Source: Kappaphycus alvarezii (Eukaryota; Rhodophyta; Florideophyceae; Gigartinales; Solieriaceae). Taken from it: a stretch of DNA of 64,000 bases. Positions 1 to 12,070 of this stretch are shown here, piece after piece. Position 1 is the stretch's first letter, and the number at the start of each line of letters is the position of its first letter. The stretch covers positions 3,291,001-3,355,000 of the forward strand of contig NADL03000590.1 of NCBI GenBank assembly GCA_002205965.3, written 5' to 3'. Under the pieces are notes generated by a model. It was not told where the DNA came from, did no database searches, and saw only the letters and a program-made list of their open reading frames with translations. The position numbers and the translations under genes were made by a program.

Positions 1-781
1 GTGCGTGATGATTGCAGAAGCTTTTGGACGGAAAATCACACCAAAGACTGAAAGAGATGGAAGTGGAGATTTCAAATCGCATACACCCGGATGCGGATCA
101 ACACGGTTTCGAGGAGATTGGTTTTTGGACAGCCGCTCTGGTAAGAATTCGGCAGCTCATTGCCGAACATCGACTCCGCGAAATGAATGAGCTGTTGTTG
201 GGAGAGAGGGCAAAAAGAATTGCTGATCTTCCAAAAGAGGGCACCGAAAACGAGAACAAACGAAATAATATCACTGCCAAGGACGCCAATACGGATATTG
301 AAATGTTGAATGAGGAAAAAGATAAGGGAATGGGAACTGATGAAGAGCAATTCGCAGATGAGGTCGACGTCCGTCAAGAAAACGTGAGATTTTACCTCCA
401 GGTTACTCTTGGAATGACAAGTACCGTCCTCGCAAACCGCGATATTTCAATCGCGTTCACACGGGGTTTGACTGGACAAAGTATAATCGCACACATTACG
501 ACCACGACAACCCACCGCCGAAAACGGTGAGGGGCTACAGATTTAACATTTTCTACCCAGACTCATTGAACCCTCAAAAACGCCGACCTTTGCGCTGTCG
601 AAAACAGACAACCCAGACGTGTCGATAATTACTTTCAAGGCGGCCCACCGTACGAGGATCTAGCGTTCAAAATTGTTAATCGACCCTGGGAGCATCACAC
701 AGGAAAGGCTATCGTTGCACTTTTGACAAGGGGATTCTTCAAGTGTGGTTCAACTTTCAGCGTTATCGATACAGGAGGTAG
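1..781 (+). CDS. CACTIN: Cactin, C-terminal part (5' end outside window)
   Basis: Conserved nuclear protein linked to the spliceosome. The part seen covers the end of the central helical region (LLDGKSHQRLKEMEVEI near the start) and the conserved C-terminal domain. Diagnostic blocks are YRPRKPRYFNRVHTGF (about 417-465), NPPPKTVRGYRFNIFYPD (about 510-560), GGPPYEDLAFKIVNRPWE (about 640-690) and the C-terminus WFNFQRYRYRR followed by TAG at 779-781. These blocks lie in different frames, so at least three single-base shifts occur (about 390-405, 590-635 and 690-705). No GT-AG intron restores the frame at the first break. The 5' part lies before base 1. It converges on the minus-strand HROB-like gene with only about 60 bp between the stops. 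Identification is firm; the intactness of the real gene is uncertain. Confidence 0.9.
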
Positions 782-842
782 ATTTAGGCTAGTTGCCGCT
801 AAACTATTCCAGACTGCGCAAGTAACATATATTCTAGGTTGT

Positions 843-2438
843 CTATTGAAAGTCTGATCCATCTAGTCCTTCTAAGAGACTGTCAATCATAGCAACATCT
901 TCCTTTGAAAGAATCCGTGTGTCAGCTTCCAATGCTGCATTGTCGGCTGAAGCGGACTTGGTTTCCGCATTCACCCGCTATCCGTTGGTTGCCCTTCTTC
1001 CAAAGCGGAAATGCCTGGATTACCCCTTCATGTACAAACGGCATCTCCGGTTCCTGTACAGTTCCAACTCCCTGCGCACCTCGTTCGCCAACTTCCGATG
1101 GCACATTTTCCCCTACCTGATGGCCACCAACGCTCGTATCTCCACTGCCAACAAACTTGTATCCACGCTGCCATTAGACGCTGGGCGCCGGCTCGCTGCA
1201 ATCATTGCGTCAACGTCAACATCCCCAATAACGTATCTAGTTGCTCATCCGTTAGAGTGTCACCGCCGGATTCACTTGCCATGTTGACTGACTCCTGCGG
1301 CGCCGTCTGTCCTACAGAAGCCATCTCCTTAGGCGGAGTCGGCCGTTTCGCCAACGGTTGCATTCCCACTCGTCGCACTGGCTGCATGCCCACCCTCCTT
1401 GCTGGTCCCAACGCATTGCCACTACCCCCTTGTATTGTACTCTGTGCTTCATATGGGCGTTTCGCCGGCGGATTATAGTGCCCATGTGTTGCCGGCAATG
1501 GGCGTCGTTGCTGACCACGGGGTTGAAACCCCTTTTTTCATGACGCAGACGCACAAAAAAACAAGACATAACAAAACCCACAGGTTAGCATTACGCGGTT
1601 CAAAGCGCATGACTTGCCGCCGTAAAAACTCGTTCGAAACACGCACCCCTCGATAAGGACCACTGTTTGCAAAACCCGATCTCTTTCTGTACTGCGGCTC
1701 GAATCGCTGACGCAGCGGCGCCTCGGGTTGGGTGATACAACAATAGGCGGCGGCCTTCTCGATGGTGGGCGTCTGATAATTGGTGGTTTCCTCACCGCGT
1801 CGATATAACTTTCCCTGGGATCGTATTTGGCGACTGAAAACTGGACGGCCTCACAAGCAAGTGGAAAGACGCGGGCCACATGACAAGGTTGTATGCTAAC
1901 GTGCAAAGATTCGCCGTCATCTGTGCGAAACCCGGCGGGTCTTTTTTCGAGGTAGGCGACGGCGGCAACGCCATCGAGTAGAAGAACAGCGCCTATTTCG
2001 ATACCCTTCTTATGAGCTTGAAAAACTTGGGAGTGAATGGTGGCACGGATGGTACCGGTTGGATCACGTAGGGTGACACTGGCGTCACGTCCGACCCATG
2101 AGAGGGAATCTAGAGAACCGGAAGTTTGGAGAGACGCTGGAAACGGTCGTTAAGAGCATGGGAACGAAGGAGAGCGATAGAGGACGTCAGAGAGAGCTCA
2201 CCGTGAGGAGGTGCGTGAAGATGGTGGAGAATGCACGCCAAGGAGCGGTAAGGAAATGACGCGAAGGAGAGCGTGGCTTGGCGGATTGGCTAAGAGGGTG
2301 GGAAATTGGGAGAGCGGACCTCCAGCTGGTCCGGGAATTTGGTACGGGAGGTTGTAAAGGGAGGGATCCATGCCAACTTGGGTCGGGAGGCAAAGAGTTG
2401 GCGGCGGTACTAGCTAGAAGAGCAGTCGAGGCATTCAC
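843..2438 (-). CDS. HROB-like OB-fold protein (homologous recombination factor), frameshifted
   Basis: The core, read on the minus strand at about 2125-1800, contains GRDASVTLRDPTGTIRATIH, then a GAVLLLDGVAAVAYL segment and ESLHVSIQPCHVARVF. This is the pattern of the DUF4539/OB fold of HROB (MCM8IP), which loads the MCM8-MCM9 helicase in homologous recombination: a surface Asp, a DPTG turn, and a LLL strand before the closing strand. Downstream is a low-complexity tail with a repeated RRVGMQP motif and acidic segments (LTDEQLDTLLG at about 1220; SKEDVAMIDSLLEGLDG ending at stop 843-845). The pieces lie in different frames, so several shifts or short introns are present. The start at 2438 is only the first Met of the most upstream open frame. 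The same-strand neighbour ELP1 ends 170 bp upstream. The family call rests on motif resemblance only. Confidence 0.55.
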
Positions 2439-2608
2439 TTTAACAGTTTGGCACGAAATGGGGCTTTAGAAATTTTGAAACGTAAATTAATTTTAACAAT
2501 ACCGTACCTATGCTGTAGGTTTCATTTTCCCACCACTTTTTTCATTCGCCATTTTGAATCAAATTACTTCCCGATTCGGAAAAGCAAAGTGCCGAAAAAG
2601 TTTCAACT

Positions 2609-5600
2609 TAATGCAGATGTAAATGCTCCGTCCCATCCGCCCAACTCGTATCCGACAGTTGAGCAAACGTTTCCTCTCCCAGCACGTCAACAGGCACCAG
2701 CTTGGCCTCCGCCAGAAAGTTGCCCATCTCCCGCATCACTTCTAAAGCCAAGTCAAACCTACCCACAAAACACAATGCCCTAACTAATGCGCCTACCCTA
2801 CCTCTGAAAAACTCTCCCGGTGTAATCTTCTCAAGTACCTATCAAATACTCCTCCTCCCTCGGCGAACCTTGTTTCACTCTCTTCTTTGCCTCCTTTCTC
2901 TTCCTCCTAGCTTCCTGCTTCCTCAACTTGCCTTCACTCAACGGTCCAACCTGCACAGTTGCCGATGAGTATAAGCTCGTCGTTGAGCTACGCGTCCGAA
3001 CGTCACGTCAGACAAGCTGGACGCCATGGAAGACGCAGTCGTTGCCGTAAACGCATCAGACCTTCCTCCCCATTGCCCCATCCTTTGCAGCCAACCTCTC
3101 ATTCATCTCCTGTTTCCTCGCCCGAACTATGACCAAACGTTCTCGGTTTTTCTTCATCTTACCTTTGTTTTCGATGATTGTATCTAACACGCCGTTAGCC
3201 GCATCAATGACAAATCCATCCACCTCCTTCCATAACACTGAAGCCGACATATTCTCTGTCGGCACCAATCCCCTCTGACATTGCCCATAGAATCCTGCGA
3301 CTATCTCAAACATCTTGTCCCACTCCTCCGCTTTCGCCAGAGATTCCACCGCACCTTCCAAATCCCCTAGGTGATTCGCGCGAATATCTCCTGCTTCCGC
3401 GTATCTTCCGTTTCATACAGATCTTGAGCCAGCAATTGCAACTGATTCCTTTTGTGGCTCCATGGTACGCTACTCCGAGACACTGCATCGCAGATAATTG
3501 CCATTGGCCTCCTTTGCGATAGCTTTCACTGGCTGGTAGCCAATCCCCTAGTTTGATAAACATTCGTGCTGCTTGTTCGTGCTTGTCTTTTCCATCTAGG
3601 TAATAGGCGAACCGCTGAAGTAACCTCTTTTTGGTCCCTAAATCATCTCGGAATAGCTCAAGCGCTGTTTCATACAGCCCGAATTTGCTGCACAATTCCA
3701 AGCATTGCTCCCTTCTTTCCACTCCTAGTGAATGTAAGTGCCGCAATGCTTTGTCATGTCTTTCGAGGCGCGTATCAATGGAGTACTTTCTCATTCTTTC
3801 CTCCATATCGCTAAACTTTTTCAGCTCTGAAGAATAGTCTGCAGGATCCATCTGGCAGTTTTTGGCGACAAACAAGGCTAAATCTAAATCATATCTCCCG
3901 AGTGCCTCTCCGTACACCTTGGTCTCGTTCTTAACAAGCATGAGCAAATAGTTCAATGCGGAGACTCCCTCGTCGGTACTATTATCCTTGCAAAGCTTAT
4001 CTCATCCAAAGCGGCGTTGATATCAGATGGTTGTCTACGGATTAAACCTGTGAGTATCGCGTTAGTGTACCGTGAACGCGTCTCTGGTAGACGGAGAACG
4101 CAAACAATTTCATCGCACACTGTATTGACATTTGCTACAGGCCCACTAAATAAAGTCATGAATATGTTCAAGTGGGCCTCATCATCCACTTCAGCAACAA
4201 ACTTTGCAATATTATCGATGAACAAATCTAAATTTGCATCGGCAATATGATTCATGTTCACCCGATGTCTCCGGCAAAGCATAAACGCCTTTCGGTACTC
4301 CGTCTGCTTTGCCAGTATGTCAACAGCTTCAAACACAATCGGGCGTAGAGCAATCGTTTCCAAGTTCCCACGCGGAGCTTGCAACACAATTTCCACATCC
4401 GCTACATCGCTCACAATCAATCCTCTATCAATAGGTCGCATTGCTCCTTTGCCCTCCGTAATCTTCCACCCTTCAACCGTCTTCTCAACACTGTCATCCT
4501 TTCCATCCAGTGCGTCGAGAAGACACGGAACATCGCCTTATCGCCATGGTATGACTTGGACTGCTTTGCCCATGAACATGCAGTACAACAAATGAGATGA
4601 TGTGGTAAAGCACAAAAATCCTAGGTGCACGTGGTACGAGGTGCAATCCGTGGAAATTAAGACCGATCTTCCTGTTGTCAATTCAACTACCGAGATAACC
4701 ATCCCTACCCATTGCGAACGCTAGAGTCCTGCCGTCCTCAACCGCATATGATCGGAAACGGTGACCACATCATATGAACCGGCCCATCCTATCGACACTA
4801 TCGTCGAGATGTCCCCGCTCCCGGGATTTACGCGAGTTTCGTCAGAGACCCATTTGAGGTCGTCATGATAACTGCATTTTCTAATGCTGAGGATGCAATT
4901 GCCGTCACATATCCATTGACGACAGCATGAGTAGCGAGCAAGTGCCGCTTTCCGCACCTTTGATGAGATGGAAAACTCTGATAAGCTCTTCACGATCCGA
5001 TGTCATCGTCCGGTCTGCGCATGATCAACAACGGCCACTACTCCATCACTCAACCAAATCGGCCATCGCATTGACAATATTGGCCCATCCTCACTTGCCC
5101 CTTTCAGCTTCCATTGTTCCCCTCTACACATGACCATTCATCTTTTCCTCCACTCGGGCTGCTCCAAATTCCTCCTCCTTACAATCCTTGTTTCAAACGT
5201 CCCATCCTCCAGTAGTACCCCGACTTTACGCTCACGTATCCTGTCGCATACGGCTAGATCCCTGCCTCGAATCTCCACGCCACATGAAACATTGGCGGAG
5301 GAACTAGGGCGGTTCCGAAATCCGTGAGGAATAGTTGGTCACCGTCAACTGTGCAAGCCACACGACCACGACCTATGGGCAGCACATGAAACAACTCAAG
5401 ACATCCAATTTGACTACGTGGCCGTCCTTCAAGTAGATTGCGATTTCAGCGAGGTTGTCCTCGCTCCAGGACATAGCGGCACTTTTGCGCAAACGCGAAT
5501 TCCTACCGCAGTACCACTTGTAATTTCGTCGGAGAAGAGGCGAACCTCGTAATTGCGTCCCCAATGACCAGCGATAGCCAACCAACGGGCATCGAAACTC

Positions 5601-6409
5601 CAAGCAAGGGCATGAATGTCTGCAATGCCAGGATGAAATTCGGTTCTGAGATGACGCAGACCATTGCGCTCGAAGAAGAAAGCCTGGTTTTTGACGGTGA
5701 CAAGTATGAGACCTCCGACACGGGTTCCCAAGCCACAAGGGGATTTCCGGTAGTGGGAGCGGGAAAGTCTAAACTGTGACGTGTTGGGCATCTCGGTCGA
5801 CGACAAGGCCAGAATGAGAATCATCTATGTGGCAAAAGACGACGACAAAAGTCGGAATCGGGACGCCACGAGACGACGGCCTTGGTGGCGTGTGAGTGAT
5901 GCAGTTGGGAAACTAGATCACAGAGAGGGTTTAGGAGAATAAGTTTGACAGGAGACACGACAAGATGAAGGGAAGTATCAGGGCTGGAGTTAGATTGAGG
6001 ATACCGGAGCAGTGAGGGTCAGGGTCGGTGATGTCAGCGACGTGGTAAGATTGGGGTTGAGCGGTAGAAAAGTCGATCTGAAAAATCTGACCCGTAGGGA
6101 GGGCGAGCAGAAGGGATGTGGAAGATGTAACGGAAAGATAGGGGAGAGAGGGGTGGGTGTTGGATTGCGGGGACATCGAAATGGACTGGAGTTGAGGTGG
6201 GATGTAACGGGTGGAGGGTAAGAGAGGGAATTGGGGCTGAGTTGGAAAAGAGGGAGATGGGAATGAAGTGAGGGGAGAGGGTGAGGCCGGCCGGGAACTT
6301 GGAAATGGGATATGGAATGAATATGAGGGTTTTGCATGATAACGAGAGGTTTGGTTGATGAGGATTGAAGGGGTGTGGGGATGAGAGTTTGTTGGGCGGT
6401 GAGGGTCAA
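2609..6409 (-). CDS. ELP1: Elongator complex protein 1 (ELP1/IKI3), frameshifted
   Basis: Scaffold subunit of Elongator, needed for wobble-uridine modification of cytosolic tRNAs. The N-terminal WD40 half runs from about 6300 to 4700: TGQIFQIDFSTAQPQSYHVA near 6080, QAFFFERNGLRHLRTEFHPG near 5680, DGDQLFLTDFGTALVPPPMF near 5310. The helical C-terminal half is unmistakable, with AFMLCRRHRVNMNHIADANL (about 4250), DLDLALFVAKNCQMDPADYS (about 3880), EERMRKYSIDTRLERHDKAL (about 3800) and the basic tail KEAKKRVKQGSPREEEYLIG (about 2890-2840). The stop is TAA at 2609-2611. About 1,270 codons fits the family (about 1,300 aa). At least eight frame changes separate these blocks. No long intron is evident. 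The start at 6409 is the first Met upstream of the WD40 region. Confidence 0.93.
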
Positions 6410-6660
6410 GGAGAGCAGAAGGAGTGAAGGGGAGGAATGGGAGGTGGAGAACGCGAGGGATGGATGTCGGCGGTGAGCAAGCGAATGGTGGTGGCGGTGA
6501 TCGCGGCGGCCGCGGAGCGGAAATGGCGGCGGTATTTATCCGGTTTGATCTGGGCTCGAATTCAGTGCTGATGTGTACGATACGGCATGGCGGCCCATAA
6601 AAAGGCGACGTGAATCCTTGAATTCATTCGAGTCTAGCCAGAGTGAGTACAGAAAGGATC

Positions 6661-7010
6661 TACAGTACTGTAGTGTACACTGTACTGTACACTGTACTGT
6701 ACAGTACAGTACTGTACTGTACAGAAAGGTCTTCTGGCCAGTAGGGCTACGCGGTTGGTGAATCTGTACAACATTTGTACAGTACAGTACAGTCCGTCGT
6801 CCCAAAGGGCGATCAGCACCCATTTGGTGCTGTTACAAACCAGAGCCATTCGCACTTGCAGCTCTGCACCACACTATCCCTCCCCGTAAATTGAGCATCT
6901 TCAAGCCTTTACCATACTCTACTGTCCAATACGGACACGTGTACTACACTTGTACTATACAGTACTACTACCGTACAGTACAGTACTGTATCGGTACAGC
7001 ACCGTTCAGA
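6661..7010. repeat. TACAGTAC/GTACTGTAC palindromic repeat cluster
   Basis: Runs of CTGTAC and GTACAG alternate at 6661-6725, 6770-6795 and 6945-7010. Because GTAC is its own complement, the two orientations merge into long self-complementary tracts. The cluster fills the gap between the divergent ELP1 and aminotransferase genes, so it lies in or next to both promoters. The rest of 6410-7025 shows no coding signal. Confidence 0.85.
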
Positions 7011-7025
7011 TCAAGCTAGTCTTAC

Positions 7026-8417
7026 GTGGCGTCCAGCAATGCACACAGTACCTTTTCAAGCCCAGATCACAGGGGTCAAAACTGCTTCATCTCCCGGCCT
7101 CCACCGCCACCGCCACCGCCACCTCTACCACCATCTCGCCCTCACCCGCTTCTTTTCCGCGCCTTGTCCAACCATGCCTCAACCGACCCCTCCAAACGAT
7201 CCTCCTCCATTCGTCCCTTTGAGGTAATGCGAATCCTACAAAAGCCAAAACACTCGAGTCCACTCACCCCACTCCACCGGTACTCCACCTCGAAATCGGC
7301 CAACCCACCCACCCCCCCCACCCGCCGCCTCACCTCCGCGTCCAACTCTCTCGCCCTGTCCGCCTCTTCCCAAGGCTACACTCCCACCGGGGCTCCCCGC
7401 CCTCCAATCCGCCCTCTCCACCCACTACAAGACAAACTACAACCTCACCCTCCCTCCCGCCACCATCCTCATCACCCCCGGTTCCTCGGCCGCTTTCACC
7501 GCCCTTTTCGCCACCCTGTTCGACCCACACGACCTCGTCGCCCTCCAACCCCAGGCTACCCCTGCTACCGCAACATTCTCTCCGCCCTTTCCATCACTCC
7601 CCTCCCCTCCCTCTCCCCCAACTCCTCCTTCCTCCCGTCCCTTTCCCAACTCCAATCCTCCACCTCACCTCTCCCTTCCGCGGTCTCATCCTCTCCTCCC
7701 CTTCAAACCCAACCGGTGCCACCCTCACCCTCCCTCCTCTCCCAACTCGCCTCCTTTTGTCAACAACATTCCATCTGGCTTATCATCGACGAAATATACC
7801 ACGGCATCTCCCGCCATCCCCTCCCACCGCCGCACAATATCCACATGTCATCGTCGTGTCAAGCTTCTCGAAATACTGGTGCATGCCCGGTTTCCGTGTC
7901 GGCTGGGTCGTCGTTCAACACGCCGCCACTCGTCAAGCCCTCGAGTATGCACTACAGAATATGACCCTGTGCGCCCCGACGTTTGCTCAGTATGCCGCAC
8001 TGGGCGCTCTGAGTCCCAATGTCAACCGCTTTTGCAGAAACGGGCGGTGGGGTACTTGGAGGTTGCGGACCATTTGGTGTCGGTGCTGAAGAGTGCGGGT
8101 TTGAGCATGTGTTGCAGCCTGGCGGGGCGTTTTATGTGTGGGCGAATTGTGAAACGGTGTGTGGGAGGTTGGGTATTCGAGATAGTGTGCAGTTTTGTGA
8201 GCTGTTGTTGGAGAGAATCAGGGTGGGTGTTACGCCGGGCATCGATTTTGATCCTGTGGAGGGACGAAAGTGGTTGAGGTTTAGTGTGGCTGCAACTGGA
8301 GTTGTGAGGGAGGCGGGGAGAGAATTTTGCAGTTTCTGGCAAGGCGTCAGGTTGAGGAAGGGTGGGCAGCGTGGAGGCAATTGGTACGGAGGAAGGGGGG
8401 CGCAAGAGTTGAACTAG
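7026..8417 (+). CDS. Class I/II PLP-dependent aminotransferase, frameshifted
   Basis: Fold-type I aminotransferase of the aspartate aminotransferase superfamily. The conserved N-terminal block PFEVMRILQKAKTLES (about 7220-7260) is followed by a short LEIGQP. Then come ILITPGSSAAFTALFATLFD (about 7465-7525), SSPSNPTGATLTL (about 7690-7730), a WLIIDEIYHGIS strand (about 7770-7810, Asp contacting the PLP ring and Tyr) and VVSSFSKYWCMPGFRVGW (about 7850-7910). In the last block, SFSK carries the Schiff-base lysine and the final R/GW is the phosphate-binding segment. The C-terminal GIDFD and LRFSVA segments (about 8240-8290) hold the substrate-carboxylate region. The leader is Ser/Pro-rich with a poly-Pro run and could be an organelle transit peptide (inference). 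At least three frame changes are needed. The exact substrate cannot be told. Confidence 0.88.
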
Positions 8418-9084
8418 GGATAGACAGGCGCGGATTGTGAGAGTGAATAGGGGCTGATGCTTTGCATCTTGTGCTGGATGGTGCTTGAGGCTGGACTATA
8501 TTGTTTATTACGGGCACGTTACGCAGCAACCGTCCTCGACAACTGCATGACACAAGGTCTCGGCTCTTGAAAAGCGGCACTGCAAAGTAGATGACAATAC
8601 GATTTCATGGTGCTTTTAAAGACGATGAGTTTTTGTATTCCGCAAAAGGCATCCGACGTGACTGCCCCCCTGGACAGATTGAGAGAGCGCGACATGTGAA
8701 GCACCTGGGTGTATCTATGTGGATATTACGACATGGAACGAACGTCGTTGGTTCGTAAAGACCCTGCAGAGCCTTGGGCTCAACCACAAAGCAATTACAG
8801 TGCAGTATTTGGTTGAAGAGCGGGGTAGCCGCAGGCATGTTGAAAATATTGGAAATTCAAGGGCAATGCTCCAGTACAGTACAGTATCATAAACGCTTGC
8901 TTGACATTCTGTACAGTACACTTTTCAATGTCAGGCTTACCGTACAGTACAGTACTGTACTGTACAGTAACTGTACAGCACAATACCAAACTCATCAAAC
9001 GCATCGCAGCAGCCTTGAAATGCAACAAACCCTGCAGCACTCCTTCCCAAATCCGCACTGCATCCACACATCGTCCACCCCAAC
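8418..9084. repeat. Intergenic stretch with TACAGTAC cluster
   Basis: No gene is supported here. A dense TACAGTAC/GTACTGTAC run lies at 8870-8985, including an uninterrupted alternation of CAGTAC and TGTAC around 8941-8970. It lies between the end of the aminotransferase and the next same-strand gene. Confidence 0.7.
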
Positions 9085-9896
9085 ATGACCACTCCTCCCA
9101 TTCAAAACCTCCCGCCCTCCCTCCCCTCCCCTCCCCTCCTCTCTCCTCCTCTCCCTCATTCCCACCCTGGCATATTCCCAGCACCCCCCTCATCAAACGA
9201 CTCTCCAGCACCGTTACTCTTTTCCACATCCTCCGACAACACGCTCGCCCCGGTCTCACAGCCCTCAATCAAGCTCGTTCCCAACATCCACCCCCCTCTG
9301 CAGGACCTCTCATATCCATCGAAGATGAAGACGGTCTCATTCATAAGATGCCTCTTCAACCCGCTGCAGACTTTGCGCGCAAGTCAGGCCGCAACGTTAC
9401 ACTCGACCCCACCAAATCCCATCCCCATCCCCATTCCCCACTACCCACCTAAACTGCACCAGTGGCATTTGTATCTCCTCAAAGCACAATTGTTGGAATC
9501 TGTCGAGGGCACGCTTTGTCGAAGCGTCTTCGTCAATGGAAAGTGTCCCAGTCAATGTGCATCTGCAATCGCCAAAATGTCGAGCATGAGCATTGGCTTG
9601 CGTGCAAAGCGACATGTGGCAATGATGTCGTCACTGGAGCCGCAGAGCGCTGGCAGGAGATGTGTGGAGTGCGCATGGAGACATTGATTGATCAGGGTAA
9701 GGAGGCCGTCAAGAGTTTGGTAGGAGAGGGTTTGAGTTCGCGATTTCATCGCCGTGTCGTCGTCCAGTTTTTACTGGCGGTATTGATCTTAGTCTTGGGC
9801 ATGGGATTTGGCTATCGGAGAGGAAGGGGATGGGCTGTGAGACCGAAAAGACGAATAATAGGGAGAAAGAACTCAGATTTGGGCATGCCCGTGTAA
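9085..9896 (+). CDS. Uncharacterised membrane protein with paired cysteines
   Basis: Not recognised. The C-terminal half is the convincing part. It has a cysteine-bearing segment CRSVFVNGKCPSQC (about 9517-9560), then LACKATCGND and EMCGVRMETLIDQ in another frame. A hydrophobic helix VVVQFLLAVLILVLGMGFGY (about 9757-9815) and a basic tail ending at 9896 follow. The arrangement suggests a type I single-pass protein with a disulfide-rich lumenal part and a short basic cytosolic tail. The N-terminal third is Pro/Ser-rich and its frame is uncertain; alternative frames compete between 9085 and 9450. At least one shift lies near 9580. It is separated from the aminotransferase by a TACAGTAC cluster. 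Confidence 0.5.
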
Positions 9897-10234
9897 CAGA
9901 TAGACGTCGACAGATGATACGAGGAAGCTTGGTAGAGAATGGCGGGTTTATTATGTATGTTTTCTTGTCGACCAGATTTGTACATAGCTTGGTACTCCCA
10001 GGAGAGCTAGCGCAAGTCGTCATGCCTCACTCAGCGTACGCTATCAACCCTTTCGATGGTCCTTGTAGTTTCGCAGATCTCAACACCGAGGGGATGATGA
10101 CGCAAAATGCACCCTGTCTCGTGGTGAACAATTGTATCGTGGCTGCCGCTTCTTGTGCGTTTCCGCGATACTTTTGAACAACCTTGTGTCAGTAAACAAG
10201 TAGAATTCTACACATAGCCCGACAAAATGATACT
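9897..10234. other. Intergenic, no feature seen
   Basis: Lies between two convergent genes. Short open frames are present but none has recognisable content, and no GTAC repeat cluster is seen. Confidence 0.6.
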
Positions 10235-10970
10235 CTAATCCATACGACCATCCAGCTCCTTTGTCCGAACTCCATCCTTTGTGATGACATGGACGACGGC
10301 ACCCCATCCCGAAATACAATCGCGATCCAGAGCGGCCAAGAGGGCTTGTGAAACCGTCTCGAACAATTCGTCCGGTTCCATATCCGGTTTGTAAAACGTT
10401 TCACAAGTTCCCAACAAACTTTCAGCACACGTTCCCGCTACTGCAAAATCCTTTTCCTCTGCAATGCAGCCCAGCAAGTCCATGCAACAAAGGAAGGCTT
10501 GTTATCCTTATCCAGACCAGCAATTACGGCTCTGAAAAGTACGGGCCGAATCGCTTTGCGTACAGAGTCGACGAGACGAGACTGGCAAAGGTGCGTGGCT
10601 TGATCTTGCGATTTTCGCGCATTTCATACATTTCGAGACGAAAGCGGAAGATTTGATCCAGAGTCATGACATCGGTCATGAGGCCAGTGAGACCGAGATA
10701 AAGCTTATCATGCATCGGAAAAATGCGGGTTGCATCCATGGCGACAGTAGTCTGGCATAGTACAAGCAGGTGGCACAGGTGTGACGGACTTTGTTAGGCA
10801 ATGGAGAGGACTGGATGCTGGATAAAGAGAGCATCATGTGCAGAGGCGATGGGAAGAGAATGGAACCAACTTACGAGTTGCACTCCGAGGCGACGATCGC
10901 TAGCAATGGCAACACACTCCTTGCCCGCCATGGCGACGACGCATCCGCCGTTGTATTCGAGGATACTCAT
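10235..10970 (-). CDS. PSMB3: 20S proteasome subunit beta type-3, one intron, two frameshifts
   Basis: Non-catalytic beta-ring subunit of the 20S proteasome. The start [20 protein letters not shown] (from 10970) matches the family N-terminus. The body includes [20 protein letters not shown] (about 10700), [24 protein letters not shown] (about 10510) and [20 protein letters not shown] (about 10390). The C-terminus is KELDGRMD plus TAG at 10235-10237. An intron of 123 bp (10752-10874, GTAAGT...CAG on the minus strand) splits it after GVQL; splicing gives an uninterrupted frame into [13 protein letters not shown]. Two single-base deletions, near 10513 and 10488, break the frame in conserved positions. 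The length of about 205 aa is right for the family. In an essential gene with no other damage, sequence error is the simplest explanation. Confidence 0.95.
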
Positions 10971-11454
10971 GATTGCGATTGAATTACAACTGGAAAGTTT
11001 GAATGCGCTGGGAGGATGGCGATGAAAGGGAAATGCGGGAATTAGGCAAGGTGACTGTAGATCGCGAGTGCTTGGGGGAGGGGGTGGGAGGGGTGGACGT
11101 GTATTTCACGGTATTGCCGGGCATGGAAAGCTATATGGAGGACGAATGTTTGGCCAGTTGGTTGGAAGGTGGACAAAGTTATGATCCGTCGATGGAAAAT
11201 TGAAATCGTCCAATCATGAATCACAAGGTTCTCTGTCGGAAAGTATTTTTCAAAAAAAGGATTTACTACAGTAAAGCACTGTACATTTTTCCCTGCATGA
11301 CTTGACATTCCTCTTTCCTCCGATTCTATCCGGACAGTAACGTTTCAGAAATCCTGAGTTGACCGTCTCCAGGTCCCACCGATAGCCTCGGTAACATTCG
11401 TCTCGTCCATTCAAAAGTCCCTTCATCCCCACAAATTACACAATCCCCTTACAA
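10971..11454. other. Intergenic between divergent genes, no feature seen
   Basis: Shared upstream region of the proteasome beta-3 gene and the small membrane-protein gene. A short open frame at 11003-11203 has no recognisable content. Confidence 0.5.
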
Positions 11455-11859
11455 ATGTTTCGTCTTCCCCGCCACTTATCCCCTCTGCCTTCCGCCCTCT
11501 TCTCCGTCAAGGATCCTCCGGCGCCGGACCTGCCCAATGGGGCGAGCGCTGGGTCAACATAGTCCGGTCCGAGTCCAATATCACTACGATTGATGATCCC
11601 CCTACCTCACCTCTTCCCGAGAGTCACGAGGTTGGTGAAGGCCATGCAGATTTTTGCAACTACGTCGACAAGAATTCCGACGTCTCATCCGCACAGGCTA
11701 TCACTGGGTTGGGGCCGTGTTGGGCTTTTGCTACGCTGTGTATTTGTATCGTCAAATCAAGCTGCGAAAACTCCTCCCAAGTTTACGCCAAGGGAGTTTC
11801 CGGATATGGAGCGAGATTTTCCCACGTGGCAAGGTGCTAAGAAATGGGGGAAAGAATGA
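11455..11859 (+). CDS. Small single-TM protein, probably mitochondrial, unrecognised
   Basis: Family not recognised. The N-terminus MFRLPRHLSPLPSALFSV (from 11455) is Arg/Ser/Leu-rich without acids, as in mitochondrial presequences. A central segment contains QWGERWVNIVRSESNITTID. The C-terminal part has one membrane helix, YHWVGAVLGFCYAVYLYRQI (about 11698-11760), then a polar tail with FTPREFPDMERDFPTWQG ending KKWGKE at stop 11857-11859. About 130 aa with this layout resembles a small respiratory-chain accessory subunit, but that is inference. The segments lie in three frames, so shifts occur near 11512, 11670 and 11775. Confidence 0.45.
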
Positions 11860-12070
11860 TCATGTCGTGCTCTTTCATTTTCGAGCCGACATGGAGACTC
11901 ATGAGCTCGGTTTTGAAGATTAAGCCAGATTCTTGTTGCTGGTAAAACTTTTCTTCTCAACCTTTTGCTCTCCTTACCCAAGTGCCCTCCTTGCACTCGT
12001 TCCCCCCCTGCATGTGGCTCTGCTTCCCGCTCTCCCGAAAAAGCAGCTGTTGAGAGAATCACAATGCCGC

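Noticed and set aside
384-401. 18-bp GT...AG mini-intron in Cactin
   Set aside because: Removing 18 bases does not restore the reading frame needed for the next conserved block.
7236-7655. Long Gly-rich minus-strand open frames opposite the aminotransferase
   Set aside because: They are the antisense of a Pro/Ser-rich coding stretch and hold no motif.
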